DNA from: Pseudomonadota bacterium
Lineage (GTDB): Bacteria; Pseudomonadota; Gammaproteobacteria; Steroidobacterales; Steroidobacteraceae
NCBI GenBank assembly: GCA_037200975.1
Contig: JBBCGI010000001.1
Span: 434,001 to 498,000 of the forward strand
Length of the DNA stretch: 64,000 nucleotides
Direction of reading: 5' to 3'
A model generated the notes under the pieces. The model was not told the DNA's origin. It saw nothing but the letters and a program-made list of their open reading frames with translations, and made no database searches. Within the stretch, counting starts at the first letter, position 1. Each line of letters opens with the position of its first letter. Below, in pieces: positions 56,524-64,000 of this stretch. Position numbers and translations under genes: made by a program.

Positions 56524-57219
56524 CTAGAGGGGGCGCGCCGAGAACCTGTAACCCGAACCGCGGACGGTCTGGATCAGGCGATCGAAGCCATACTCTTCGA
56601 GCGCTTTGCGCAGGCGCCGGATGTGGACGTCGATGGTGCGTTCCTCGACGTAGACGTTGCCGCCCCAGACGCGGTCGAGCAGCTGCTCGCGCGTATATAC
56701 GCGTTCCGGGTGCGTCATGAAGAAAGCCAACATGCGGTATTCGGTAGGGCCGAGCGCGACCGTGCGTTCACCGGAACTCACGCGCTGGCTGCTCTGGTCG
56801 AGCACCAGGCCCTCGATGTCGATGCGCTCGGCGCCCTCGATCGGCGAGGCGCGGCGCAGCACGGCATTGATGCGGGCCAGCAATTCGCGCGGCGAAAATG
56901 GCTTGGTGATGTAGTCGTCGGCGCCGCCTTCGAGCCCCGCGACCTTGTCGCCCTCTTCCGCGCGCGCCGTCAGCATGATGATGGGCAGCTCACGCGTCTC
57001 GCGGTCGCGCTTCAAGGCGCGCGTGAATTCGAGGCCGCTGGTGTCGGGCAACATCCAGTCGACCAGCAACAGGTCGGGCAGTTTGTTGGCGACTTCGGCA
57101 CGGCCCGAGCGCGCGTCCGCCGCCTCGCGTACTTCGAAGCCGGCACGACGCAGTCCGAACGCGATCATCTCGCGTATCGGGCGTTCATCTTCGACGACCA
57201 GAATCTGTTTGGCAGACAT
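56524..57219 (-). CDS. phoB: phosphate regulon response regulator
   Basis: OmpR-family regulator with receiver domain ([13 protein letters not shown], phospho-Asp in [10 protein letters not shown] near 54, [12 protein letters not shown]) and a winged-helix DNA-binding domain ([21 protein letters not shown] start, [14 protein letters not shown] recognition region). A GTG at 57231 would add four residues; the ATG at 57219 gives the common [12 protein letters not shown] start and is used here. Coupled to phoR; it should bind the Pho boxes noted in the window. Confidence 0.96.
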   Translation of the reverse strand: MSAKQILVVEDERPIREMIAFGLRRAGFEVREAADARSGRAEVANKLPDLLLVDWMLPDTSGLEFTRALKRDRETRELPIIMLTARAEEGDKVAGLEGGADDYITKPFSPRELLARINAVLRRASPIEGAERIDIEGLVLDQSSQRVSSGERTVALGPTEYRMLAFFMTHPERVYTREQLLDRVWGGNVYVEERTIDVHIRRLRKALEEYGFDRLIQTVRGSGYRFSARPL

Positions 57220-57291
57220 GTTTGCTGACACGACATCCCAGGTGACGGTTTTGTGGCGTGCGCATTACAACGGCAGTCTATTGCAGTTTGA

Positions 57292-57978
57292 TTAAGCCGA
57301 GGGTTCCGCGACGCGATCCCTGACATAAACCGGCAATGCAGCCTCCGGCGGCAACAATTTGCCCGCCGCCACGACCGGACGCGCCAGCGCGAGGACCTCG
57401 CTCGCGCGCGGCAGCAGGTCGGCATGCACGGTGGCCCCCGCCTCGCGGCAGCGCTCGGCCAGCGCGGGCCAGGCCGCAAGACCGCGTCCCGCGGCGACCC
57501 AGGCGAGCCCGGCAACTGCCAGCTCGGGCAGCAGCACGTCGGCCGCCGGGCCGACCCTTTCCGCATCGGAAATCAATGTCCCGGCATCGGCGCTAAAACG
57601 CGCCCAATACACCTCGCGCATGCGCGCATCGTTGACCACGAGGATCCGGGTGGCGTCGGGACTCATTTGTATGACGCGCTGGGCGACCGCCGCCAGATCG
57701 GATACGGGCACGACCCCGACGCCCGCGCCGAATCCGAGCCCTTGAGCGACGCTGGCCGCCAGCCTGACTCCGGTGAACCCGCCCGGCCCGCGCCCGAATG
57801 CGATGGCATCGAGTGACCTGAGGCCAATGCCGCCTTCGGCCAGCACCGCGTCGATCATCGGCAGCAATTGCTCGGCGTGACCGCGCTCGAGCTCGACGTA
57901 ACGATCGATGCTGCGATCGCCGATGCCGAGCGACACCGAACACGCTTCGGTCGCGGTGTCGAGCGCCAGGATCTTCAC
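57292..57978 (-). CDS. tsaB: tRNA threonylcarbamoyladenosine biosynthesis protein TsaB
   Basis: Partner of TsaD/TsaE in making t6A37 of ANN-decoding tRNAs. The 228-residue ASKHA-fold protein starts MKILALDTATEACSVSL, with ELERGHAEQLLPMID and FGRGPGGFTGVRLA, the usual TsaB motifs. GTG 57978 overlaps the stop of the upstream helicase gene by four bases. Zinc-site residues of TsaD are missing, as expected. Confidence 0.95.
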   Translation of the reverse strand: MKILALDTATEACSVSLGIGDRSIDRYVELERGHAEQLLPMIDAVLAEGGIGLRSLDAIAFGRGPGGFTGVRLAASVAQGLGFGAGVGVVPVSDLAAVAQRVIQMSPDATRILVVNDARMREVYWARFSADAGTLISDAERVGPAADVLLPELAVAGLAWVAAGRGLAAWPALAERCREAGATVHADLLPRASEVLALARPVVAAGKLLPPEAALPVYVRDRVAEPSA

Positions 57979-59954
57979 GCGAACTCGTCGCTGAACGGCT
58001 CGATGACCGGTTCGCGCACCATGGCCAGCTGGTCGGCCGGGGTTCCGGCAATGCGGCGCAGGAATTTTTCGGCGTCGCCCGCCAGCCGCGTGACCGGCAT
58101 GGGCGGCAGACTGGCGCGGAACACCCGGCCATAGGGTTTGTCGACCAGGCGCGGGTCGCAGATGACCACGACGCCGCGGTCGGTTTCGCTGCGGATCAGC
58201 CGCCCCACGCCCTGCTTGAGCGTGAGCGCGGCTTCGGGCAGCTGGAAATCGCGGAACGCGTTGCCGCCGGTCGATTTGAGGTGCTCGATGCGCGCCTTGG
58301 TCAGCGCATCGTCGGGCGATGAGAACGGCAGCTTCTCGATGATGACCAGCCGCAAGGCGTCACCCTTCACGTCCACGCCTTCCCAGAAACTGGCCGTACC
58401 CAGCAACACCGCGTTGCCCGACTCGCGAAAGCGGCGCAGCAGCTGTTCGCGCGGCGCCTCGCCCTGCACCAGCAGCGGGAAGTCGCCGAGTTCGGTCCAG
58501 CGGTCGCGCAGCAGCTGCGCCGCGCGTTGCAAGGCGCGGTGACTGGTGAACAACACGAACGCACCGCCGGCGGAAGCCTCGATCAGCGGCACCGCCACGT
58601 CGATCACCGCGTTGGTGTGAACGGGCGCCGACGGATCCGGCAGCTGCGCGGGTAGATAGAGCAGCGCCTGCGATTCGAAATCGAATGGACTGGCGATGGC
58701 GAGCGTCTCGGCCGCATCGAGCCCGAGCCGCGAAGTGAAATGCGCGAAGTCCTCGCCCACCGACAAAGTCGCGGACGTGAACACCCAGGCGGCGCGGGTA
58801 TCGCCCGTCATCTTCGAGAACCGACCGGCGACATCGAACGGCAACAGGCTCAGCGTGAAACCGCGCTGCGTGAGTTCGACGCTGCGCGCACCTTCGTTCT
58901 CGTCGGCCTGGGTGATCTCCTCGAGCCGCGCGGCGAGCTCGGTGGCGCGGGAGGAACATTGCGCGATCCCGGGTTCGCGACTCTGTTCGTTCAATTCGCC
59001 GTTGAGCTCACGCAGCGAGCGGGAAAGATCCTGCGCGGCGTCGGCCAGCGGCGTATCCGCCGCGAGCCAGTCCGGACGCTGCGTGCCGCGGAAAATTTCC
59101 GCCAGCGCGGCGAGCGCTTTTTCGACCGCACCGAGTTCCGTGGCCGCCGCGCTCGCGGGCGCCCGCACCTGCGCGAGCTCCTGGCGCGCATCGCGCACCA
59201 GCAGTTCCACCTGCCGGCTGCCGAAACGCGTGCCGAAGAACTGCGTGGCGAGATCCGGGATCTGGTGCGCCTCGTCGAGGATCACGGCGTCCGCCGCGCC
59301 TAACAAGTCGCCAAAGCCGTCTTCTTTGAGCGCAAGATCGGCGAGCAGCAGGTGGTGATTGACGACGACGATGTCGGATTCGATCGCCTTGCGGCGCGCG
59401 TCCATGACGTGACAACGGCCGACATCGGGACAACGGGCACCGAGACAGTTCTCGCGCGTCGAAGTGATCTGCGGCCAGAGCGGATGCGCGTCACCCAGGT
59501 CGGGCACCTCGGCGAGATCGCCGCTGCGCGTGGCCAGCGCCCAGCGCTCCACGCGCGCCAGCGTGCGGTCGCGCGTGCCGGCGAGGCTGCGCTGCGCGCC
59601 GTTCTGTTTGAGCCGGTACGTGCACAGGTAGTTGGAGCGACCCTTGAGCAGCGCAACACTGGCCGGCACGCCGATGGCGCCGGCCACCAGCGGCAGGTCC
59701 TTGTTGAAGAGCTGATCCTGCAGCGTGCGCGTGCCGGTCGAGATCAGCACGCGTTTGCCCGACAGCAGCGCCGGCACGAGGTAGGCGAAGGTCTTGCCGG
59801 TGCCGGTGCCCGCCTCCACGACGAGCGGCGCCCGGTTCTCGATGGCCATGGCGACGCGTTGCGCCATCGCCAGCTGCGAACGCCGCGGCACGAACCCAGG
59901 CAGCGAACGCGCCAGCGGCCCGCGCGGACCGAATACGTCTTCGAGTGATTGCAT
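57975..59954 (-). CDS. DinG/YoaA-family ATP-dependent DNA helicase
   Basis: A 659-residue XPD-like superfamily 2 helicase. Walker A (EAGTGTGKT near 45), DEAH box in VILDEAHQIPDL near 240, and the Fe-S cluster cysteines (NYLCTYRL near 115, then ENCLGARCPDVGRC near 170) are visible, with C-terminal motifs GTASFWEGVDVKGD and GVGRLIRSETDRG. YoaA is more likely than DinG because of length and the tsaB neighbour. ATG 59954 gives the usual start (MQSLEDVFGPRGPLA); upstream codons are not conserved. It acts in repair of stalled replication. Confidence 0.93.
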   Translation of the reverse strand: MQSLEDVFGPRGPLARSLPGFVPRRSQLAMAQRVAMAIENRAPLVVEAGTGTGKTFAYLVPALLSGKRVLISTGTRTLQDQLFNKDLPLVAGAIGVPASVALLKGRSNYLCTYRLKQNGAQRSLAGTRDRTLARVERWALATRSGDLAEVPDLGDAHPLWPQITSTRENCLGARCPDVGRCHVMDARRKAIESDIVVVNHHLLLADLALKEDGFGDLLGAADAVILDEAHQIPDLATQFFGTRFGSRQVELLVRDARQELAQVRAPASAAATELGAVEKALAALAEIFRGTQRPDWLAADTPLADAAQDLSRSLRELNGELNEQSREPGIAQCSSRATELAARLEEITQADENEGARSVELTQRGFTLSLLPFDVAGRFSKMTGDTRAAWVFTSATLSVGEDFAHFTSRLGLDAAETLAIASPFDFESQALLYLPAQLPDPSAPVHTNAVIDVAVPLIEASAGGAFVLFTSHRALQRAAQLLRDRWTELGDFPLLVQGEAPREQLLRRFRESGNAVLLGTASFWEGVDVKGDALRLVIIEKLPFSSPDDALTKARIEHLKSTGGNAFRDFQLPEAALTLKQGVGRLIRSETDRGVVVICDPRLVDKPYGRVFRASLPPMPVTRLAGDAEKFLRRIAGTPADQLAMVREPVIEPFSDEFA

Positions 59955-59970
59955 CAAGGGGCCCGAAATT

Positions 59971-59991
59971 CGCCCGCCAGGATGGCGGGCG
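59971..59991 (-). terminator. hairpin between the large surface-protein gene and the helicase gene
   Basis: An 8-bp stem CGCCCGCC / GGCGGGCG with a 5-base loop, ten bases after the stop at 60001. A short AATTT follows on the minus strand, so termination may be partial. Confidence 0.5.
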
Positions 59992-60000
59992 ACGGGCAAC

Positions 60001-63000
60001 CTAGCGCGACGGACGCAGACTGTCGAGGTTCAAATCCTTGAAAGTATCCTGATCCGCCTTGATGCGGATCTTGATGTAGGGCCCCTGCGCCGTGTGGCGG
60101 CTGGCCGAGAAATCGTCGTCGCGGAAGCCGGCGAAGTTGTAGCCCACCGAGATCCAGACATTCTTCGCGAGCGTCGCGCCCACGTCGAAGCCGGTCGAAT
60201 GGTCCATCACGTCCGATTCCCAGGAATGCAGCACCGCGGCGTGCACGCCCAGGTCGAAGCGCCGCGTGAGCTGGCGGCGCAGGTCGAACCCGGCGATGTC
60301 CGAGAGGCCGGCGTACTTCTCGCCCTCGAACGTGCTCGAAACATATCGCGCGCCGTACTGCAGGCCGAGCTGCAGCGCGGGATTCAGCTGCCAGTTGGCG
60401 TGCAGGTTGTTGACGATGCGCGAGGATTCGAACGTATTGACCGCATCGGCCTGATCGCTGTACTTGAGCTCGAGGCGATCGAACACGATCCAGCGGCTCG
60501 AATCGGGGCGAAACGCCCAGGCGAAGCGGCCGACCGCCTCGGTGGAGTCGCTCAGCAGCATGTCCGAATCGAACGCCTGCAGCGACACCGACATGGCATG
60601 CCCTTCGATCGGCTCCCGGTACCAGCCGGTGGTCGAGCTCCAACGGTTTTCGCTGTCGGAATTGCGATGCTCGAGCCGGCTCGTCATCTGCCACAGCTCC
60701 TCGCGATACGACGCGCCGACGAATGCGGCGAAGAAGTCTTCGGTCAGCGAACCCGAGGCGAGCGGCGCGTTCGGGTTCAGCGGCTCGAGGTTGGCACCGC
60801 GCAGCGTGTTCGTCTGATCGACCCCCACGTCGAACGCCCAGTGATCCTTGTAGTTGAAGCCCTGCGTGAGCCCAAAGTTCGCGAAGGTGCGCGGACCGTA
60901 TTCGCTCGCCTGCGTGTTGATGCTCGACTTGACCTGCGTGCGCTCCCAGGGGCGCGTGCGCACGCCGAACCGTGTCGTGTCGGCGTCGAGCTCCTCACCG
61001 CTTGCATGTTCGTATTCGGCGAACAACGTCGTCGCGTTGGAGAGTTTGTAGTCGACGCCGAGCAGGCTGCGCGCCGGATAGTCAACGCTCTCGTCCTGGC
61101 CGCCGAGCGACGCATCGCTCGAGCCACGCAACGTCACCCGGCCATCCCAGATGTCGACACTGCCCGAGAGCGTCGCCTGGTCGGACACGCGCTCAACGCC
61201 CGCGCCATCTTCATCGGCCACGTGGCGCAGGCCCGCGCCGACGCTGTACGAATTCTGGTTGAGGCGCACTTCGGTGCTGGCAAGCAGGCGCTTCGCGTCG
61301 CTCGCCAAGACCTGTTGGTGCTGCACTTCGCCGTCCACGCTGAATTTCTGGCTGAGTTTGTAACGCGCATCGACGCCGGCGCTGCGAGTGCCGGTGTCGG
61401 CGGTCAGCTGCTGGCCGACGCCGAAACCGTTCTCCGCTTCGCGGGCCCAGGCGCGCGCTTCGAGTTTCTCCGAAACATGTTTGCCTTCCACCAGCCACGC
61501 GGTCGAGGAATCAGCGCGCAGCGGATCGTCCGACTGCGACTGCGCGAGCTCGGCACGGACCTTGGTCGCATCCGAAAGACGCCAGGTCAGGTCGCTGCCC
61601 ACGATCGTCGTGTCGCCCGCCTGGGCGCCTTCAAACACGGCGCTCGCGCCGAGCTCGACCTTGTCGCCCGCGAGCTTCGTCGTGACGCGCACGCCAGCCG
61701 CCGTTTCGTCGTCACCGCCGGTGCGCACTTCGTAGTCGGCGACGATGAAGACCGGGTTCATGTTTTCGTCGCGGCTCTGAACCGGCTGCTTGAAGAAGAT
61801 CGTGCCACGCTCGTAGTCGAGGTCGTAGTCGATGAAACGCGACAGCTCCTGCGTGTCGACCACGTGGGTGATCTCGAAGCGATCGCGCACTTCGATGCGC
61901 AGTTTGTCCGAGCCGATCACGATCGGCGCGCGCGACAGGCGATACAGGCCCGACGTGCCGTCGCCGCGCAGCTCGTCCTGCACGAGGCCGGTATCGGTGC
62001 GCGCCGCGAAGCCCGAGACCGACACGCGCTCGCCGGCATAGTCGCTGCGGATGCCCGAGAGGCTGCGGTTGTACTGCGTGAGCTCGGTCACCGTGAAGCC
62101 GGTGTCGAAGTCACCGAGCAGGGCCACGAACTGGCGGCGTTCGATCTTGAGGTACAACTTGTTCTGCGAGGCAGCTTCGAACCGCTGCTCCGTGCCATCG
62201 CCGTAGAGTAGATAGTACTGGTCGGGCTGGATCGTGCCTTTGAGCCGATCGCGCGCCTCGTCCTTCTTGCGGGCCGAGTCGTACGCCATCGTCAGCAGGA
62301 AGTCGCCCTTGATGCGACCCTTCGCGAAGAACGCGACGCGGCCGTCCTTGTCGAGACCGTCCTTGCGATCGGCGGCGCTGGCGGTCTCCATGCTGCCGGA
62401 GATTTTATTGTAGGCGGCCGTGCCTTCGGCGATGCCGACCAGGATCCAGTCGCGCGCGGCCGGCGCCAGCCAGGCCTTCAGCTCCTCGTTCTGGCGCTCG
62501 CTGTAGCGCATGCGCAGAATGGCATTGCCGGTCACCGTGGTCGGCTCGAGTTCGATCAGCGCGCGGCCATCGGCGCCGACTTCCACCTGCGGTTCGCGCG
62601 GACCGTTGGAAAGGATCTGGTTGTCGTTCAACGAGTCGACTTCCCACATCGAGCGGTATGGCGAATCCACGCTGAACGCGGCGATCGTGCCTGCGCGGGC
62701 CGGCTTGCCGTACTTGTCGAACATGCGCAGCGCGATGACCGGCCGCGTGCGGCCGTCGGCCACCAGCGTCGAACCGGCCTTGTCGATCTCGGCGCGCACC
62801 GCGCCACCGCCGAAGTGGACCGGGCGTTCGCCATGCCACAACTCGACGCCGTCCTCGCCGAACACGCGCGCCACGAGTTTGTTCTCGCCATCGACGAGTT
62901 CGACCGCGCGCCAGCGGCTCACCGCCACGGTTTCGGCGGCGTTCACGCTCACGCCGTCGAAGGTGAGCGGATCGGCGGCGCGGCCGTTGATCGTGAGCTC

Positions 63001-63999
63001 GACCGCCTGCCCCGGCAGATGCTGGATCGCGACTTTCGTGACCGATATCGGCGGCGTCGCATCGGCTGCCGGCGCGAGGAAGGCGATTCCCGGTTTCAAC
63101 GTGTCGACGTCGATGACCACGCCCATGCCTAACTTGTCCGTCATCGCCATCGTGCGCGACTGACGCTTTCCGGAGACGGCGGGACCGCGCAGGATGACAC
63201 CCTGCGTGTCGACAGTCGCGGCCTTGCCACCGGCAGCAATGAGCTCGAGCGGCGCATTCGCCTCGAAGCGCGCGCCCTCGATGGCGATCTCGACGCGGCG
63301 ATTGGCCGCGAGGCTGGCCGCGTCCTTGCCATTGTTGAGCGGCTGATCCGAACCGCGGCCTTCGACGTGCACGCGCGCGGCCGGAACGTTGAGTGACTGG
63401 GCCAGGTAGTCGGCGACCGCCTGGGCACGGGCTTCCGACAATGCGTAGTTGTCGGCGAACACCTTCTTGTTGCGGCCCGAGATCGGCTGCGAGTCGGCAT
63501 GACCCACGGCGCGGATCGTGAGGTCGCGCGCCCCGCGCCAGGAATCGATCAACGCGCGCAGCGCCTGTTCGTCCGACGAAGCCAGTTCGGTCTTGAGAAC
63601 GTCGAAACGCGGCGAGAAGCTGAACTGCGAGCGCCCGAAACGTGCCGCGCCGCGCGACAGCCGGGACTCGACCGGCGCGGTGCGCAGACCGGATTTGGCC
63701 GGAGAATCGAAGATCGCCAGCGCGCGCACGGTCATCACACCTCCGGCTTTCGCGTTCGAGCGCGTCTCGAATCGCACGGTGCGCAGCGAGCCGGCCGGCA
63801 GTTCGCCCAGTCGCACGGTGATCATGTTGCCATCGGCCTTCACGATCGCATCGCCGATACCCATCACCTGGTCTTTCGCGTCCGTGACCGCCGCACCATC
63901 AACCGACGCGCTGCCCGGAACGTATTCGAAGCCTTCGGGCAGCATGAACATCGCGCGCGTGTTTCCGACGGTGACTCCGTTCACGTGAACCACGGCCTG
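60001..63999 (-). CDS. large exported protein with DUF11-like, OmpA-like and beta-barrel-like parts (5' end missing)
   Basis: At least 1332 residues; the frame is open to the window edge and the N-terminus with any signal peptide is outside. Visible order (numbers from the edge): DUF11-like domain (about 1-100, FMLPEGFEYVPGSASVDG), OmpA-like peptidoglycan-binding domain (about 130-235, VGHADSQPISGRNKK and GRGSDQPLNNGKD), Ig-like segments (about 240-560), and a strongly beta-patterned region of more than 700 residues with alternating hydrophobic strands and ending LNLDSLRPSR. The last part resembles an outer-membrane barrel. A GTG at 63993 is inside the gene, not its start. Probable cell-surface or adhesion/assembly protein; function unknown. 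Confidence 0.75.
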   Translation of the reverse strand, partial: QAVVHVNGVTVGNTRAMFMLPEGFEYVPGSASVDGAAVTDAKDQVMGIGDAIVKADGNMITVRLGELPAGSLRTVRFETRSNAKAGGVMTVRALAIFDSPAKSGLRTAPVESRLSRGAARFGRSQFSFSPRFDVLKTELASSDEQALRALIDSWRGARDLTIRAVGHADSQPISGRNKKVFADNYALSEARAQAVADYLAQSLNVPAARVHVEGRGSDQPLNNGKDAASLAANRRVEIAIEGARFEANAPLELIAAGGKAATVDTQGVILRGPAVSGKRQSRTMAMTDKLGMGVVIDVDTLKPGIAFLAPAADATPPISVTKVAIQHLPGQAVELTINGRAADPLTFDGVSVNAAETVAVSRWRAVELVDGENKLVARVFGEDGVELWHGERPVHFGGGAVRAEIDKAGSTLVADGRTRPVIALRMFDKYGKPARAGTIAAFSVDSPYRSMWEVDSLNDNQILSNGPREPQVEVGADGRALIELEPTTVTGNAILRMRYSERQNEELKAWLAPAARDWILVGIAEGTAAYNKISGSMETASAADRKDGLDKDGRVAFFAKGRIKGDFLLTMAYDSARKKDEARDRLKGTIQPDQYYLLYGDGTEQRFEAASQNKLYLKIERRQFVALLGDFDTGFTVTELTQYNRSLSGIRSDYAGERVSVSGFAARTDTGLVQDELRGDGTSGLYRLSRAPIVIGSDKLRIEVRDRFEITHVVDTQELSRFIDYDLDYERGTIFFKQPVQSRDENMNPVFIVADYEVRTGGDDETAAGVRVTTKLAGDKVELGASAVFEGAQAGDTTIVGSDLTWRLSDATKVRAELAQSQSDDPLRADSSTAWLVEGKHVSEKLEARAWAREAENGFGVGQQLTADTGTRSAGVDARYKLSQKFSVDGEVQHQQVLASDAKRLLASTEVRLNQNSYSVGAGLRHVADEDGAGVERVSDQATLSGSVDIWDGRVTLRGSSDASLGGQDESVDYPARSLLGVDYKLSNATTLFAEYEHASGEELDADTTRFGVRTRPWERTQVKSSINTQASEYGPRTFANFGLTQGFNYKDHWAFDVGVDQTNTLRGANLEPLNPNAPLASGSLTEDFFAAFVGASYREELWQMTSRLEHRNSDSENRWSSTTGWYREPIEGHAMSVSLQAFDSDMLLSDSTEAVGRFAWAFRPDSSRWIVFDRLELKYSDQADAVNTFESSRIVNNLHANWQLNPALQLGLQYGARYVSSTFEGEKYAGLSDIAGFDLRRQLTRRFDLGVHAAVLHSWESDVMDHSTGFDVGATLAKNVWISVGYNFAGFRDDDFSASRHTAQGPYIKIRIKADQDTFKDLNLDSLRPSR

Positions 64000-64000
64000 A

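Noticed and set aside
63990-63993. GTG at 63993 as the start of the large surface protein
   Set aside because: The frame is open to the window edge, there is no signal peptide after it, and the DUF11-like domain would be cut.

Overview
The window comes from a GC-rich (by eye about two-thirds G+C) Gram-negative bacterium, most probably a gammaproteobacterium of the Steroidobacterales/Xanthomonadales neighbourhood. The evidence is the gammaproteobacterial gene order rpsB-tsf-pyrH-frr-uppS-cdsA-dxr-rseP-bamA-skp-lpxD-fabZ-lpxA-lpxB-rnhB ... dnaE-accA-tilS-pyrG ... kdsA-eno. The species assignment is inference; there is no rRNA or tRNA gene in the window to test it.

Layout. 1-2523: the proximal end of a chromosomal integron, with an IntI integrase, an attI region and three near-identical 88-bp attC sites that separate small cassettes reading away from the integrase; a fourth cassette is cut by the window edge. 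The integrase meets eno tail to tail. 2520-4639: eno and kdsA. 4640-9625: a module between kdsA and pyrG, with a small unrecognised frame, a DeoR-type repressor, an exported amidohydrolase, a Tat-exported clan GH-D (alpha-galactosidase-like) glycosidase and a DUF1272 protein. 9644-17367: pyrG, tilS, accA and dnaE. dnaE is flanked by perfect palindromes made of a shared GGGGACATGCC-type repeat, resembling the REP sequences mobilised by RAYT transposases. 17570-22142: a second inserted module, a DUF3034 outer-membrane protein divergent from an operon of periplasmic truncated haemoglobin, exported cupredoxin-like 'methylamine utilization' protein and a GGDEF-EAL signalling enzyme. This is the best candidate here for a poorly described system. 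22143-36864: lipid A, outer-membrane assembly, isoprenoid, phospholipid and translation genes, nearly all head to tail on the minus strand.

37092-43116: map, glnD, dapC, dapD and a DUF985 cupin on the plus strand. 43120-57231: a phosphate regulon (pstS, a porin, pstC, pstA, pstB and phoU on minus; DUF47 and Pit on plus; phoB, phoR and a second phoU on minus) with candidate Pho boxes, interrupted by dapE, a GST and dsbB. 57292-63993: tsaB, a DinG/YoaA-family helicase and a very large surface protein (DUF11-like, OmpA-like and beta-rich parts) truncated by the window end.

How the parts fit. The minus-strand core block builds the outer membrane (LpxA, LpxB, LpxD and KdsA for lipid A-Kdo; BamA and Skp for porins; RseP for envelope stress), so most of the window concerns the cell envelope. 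PhoR/PhoB probably control the Pst/porin block in low phosphate, while DUF47-Pit provides constitutive or low-affinity uptake. dapC, dapD and dapE supply diaminopimelate for peptidoglycan. The integron, the sugar module and the haemoglobin/c-di-GMP module are the accessory parts.
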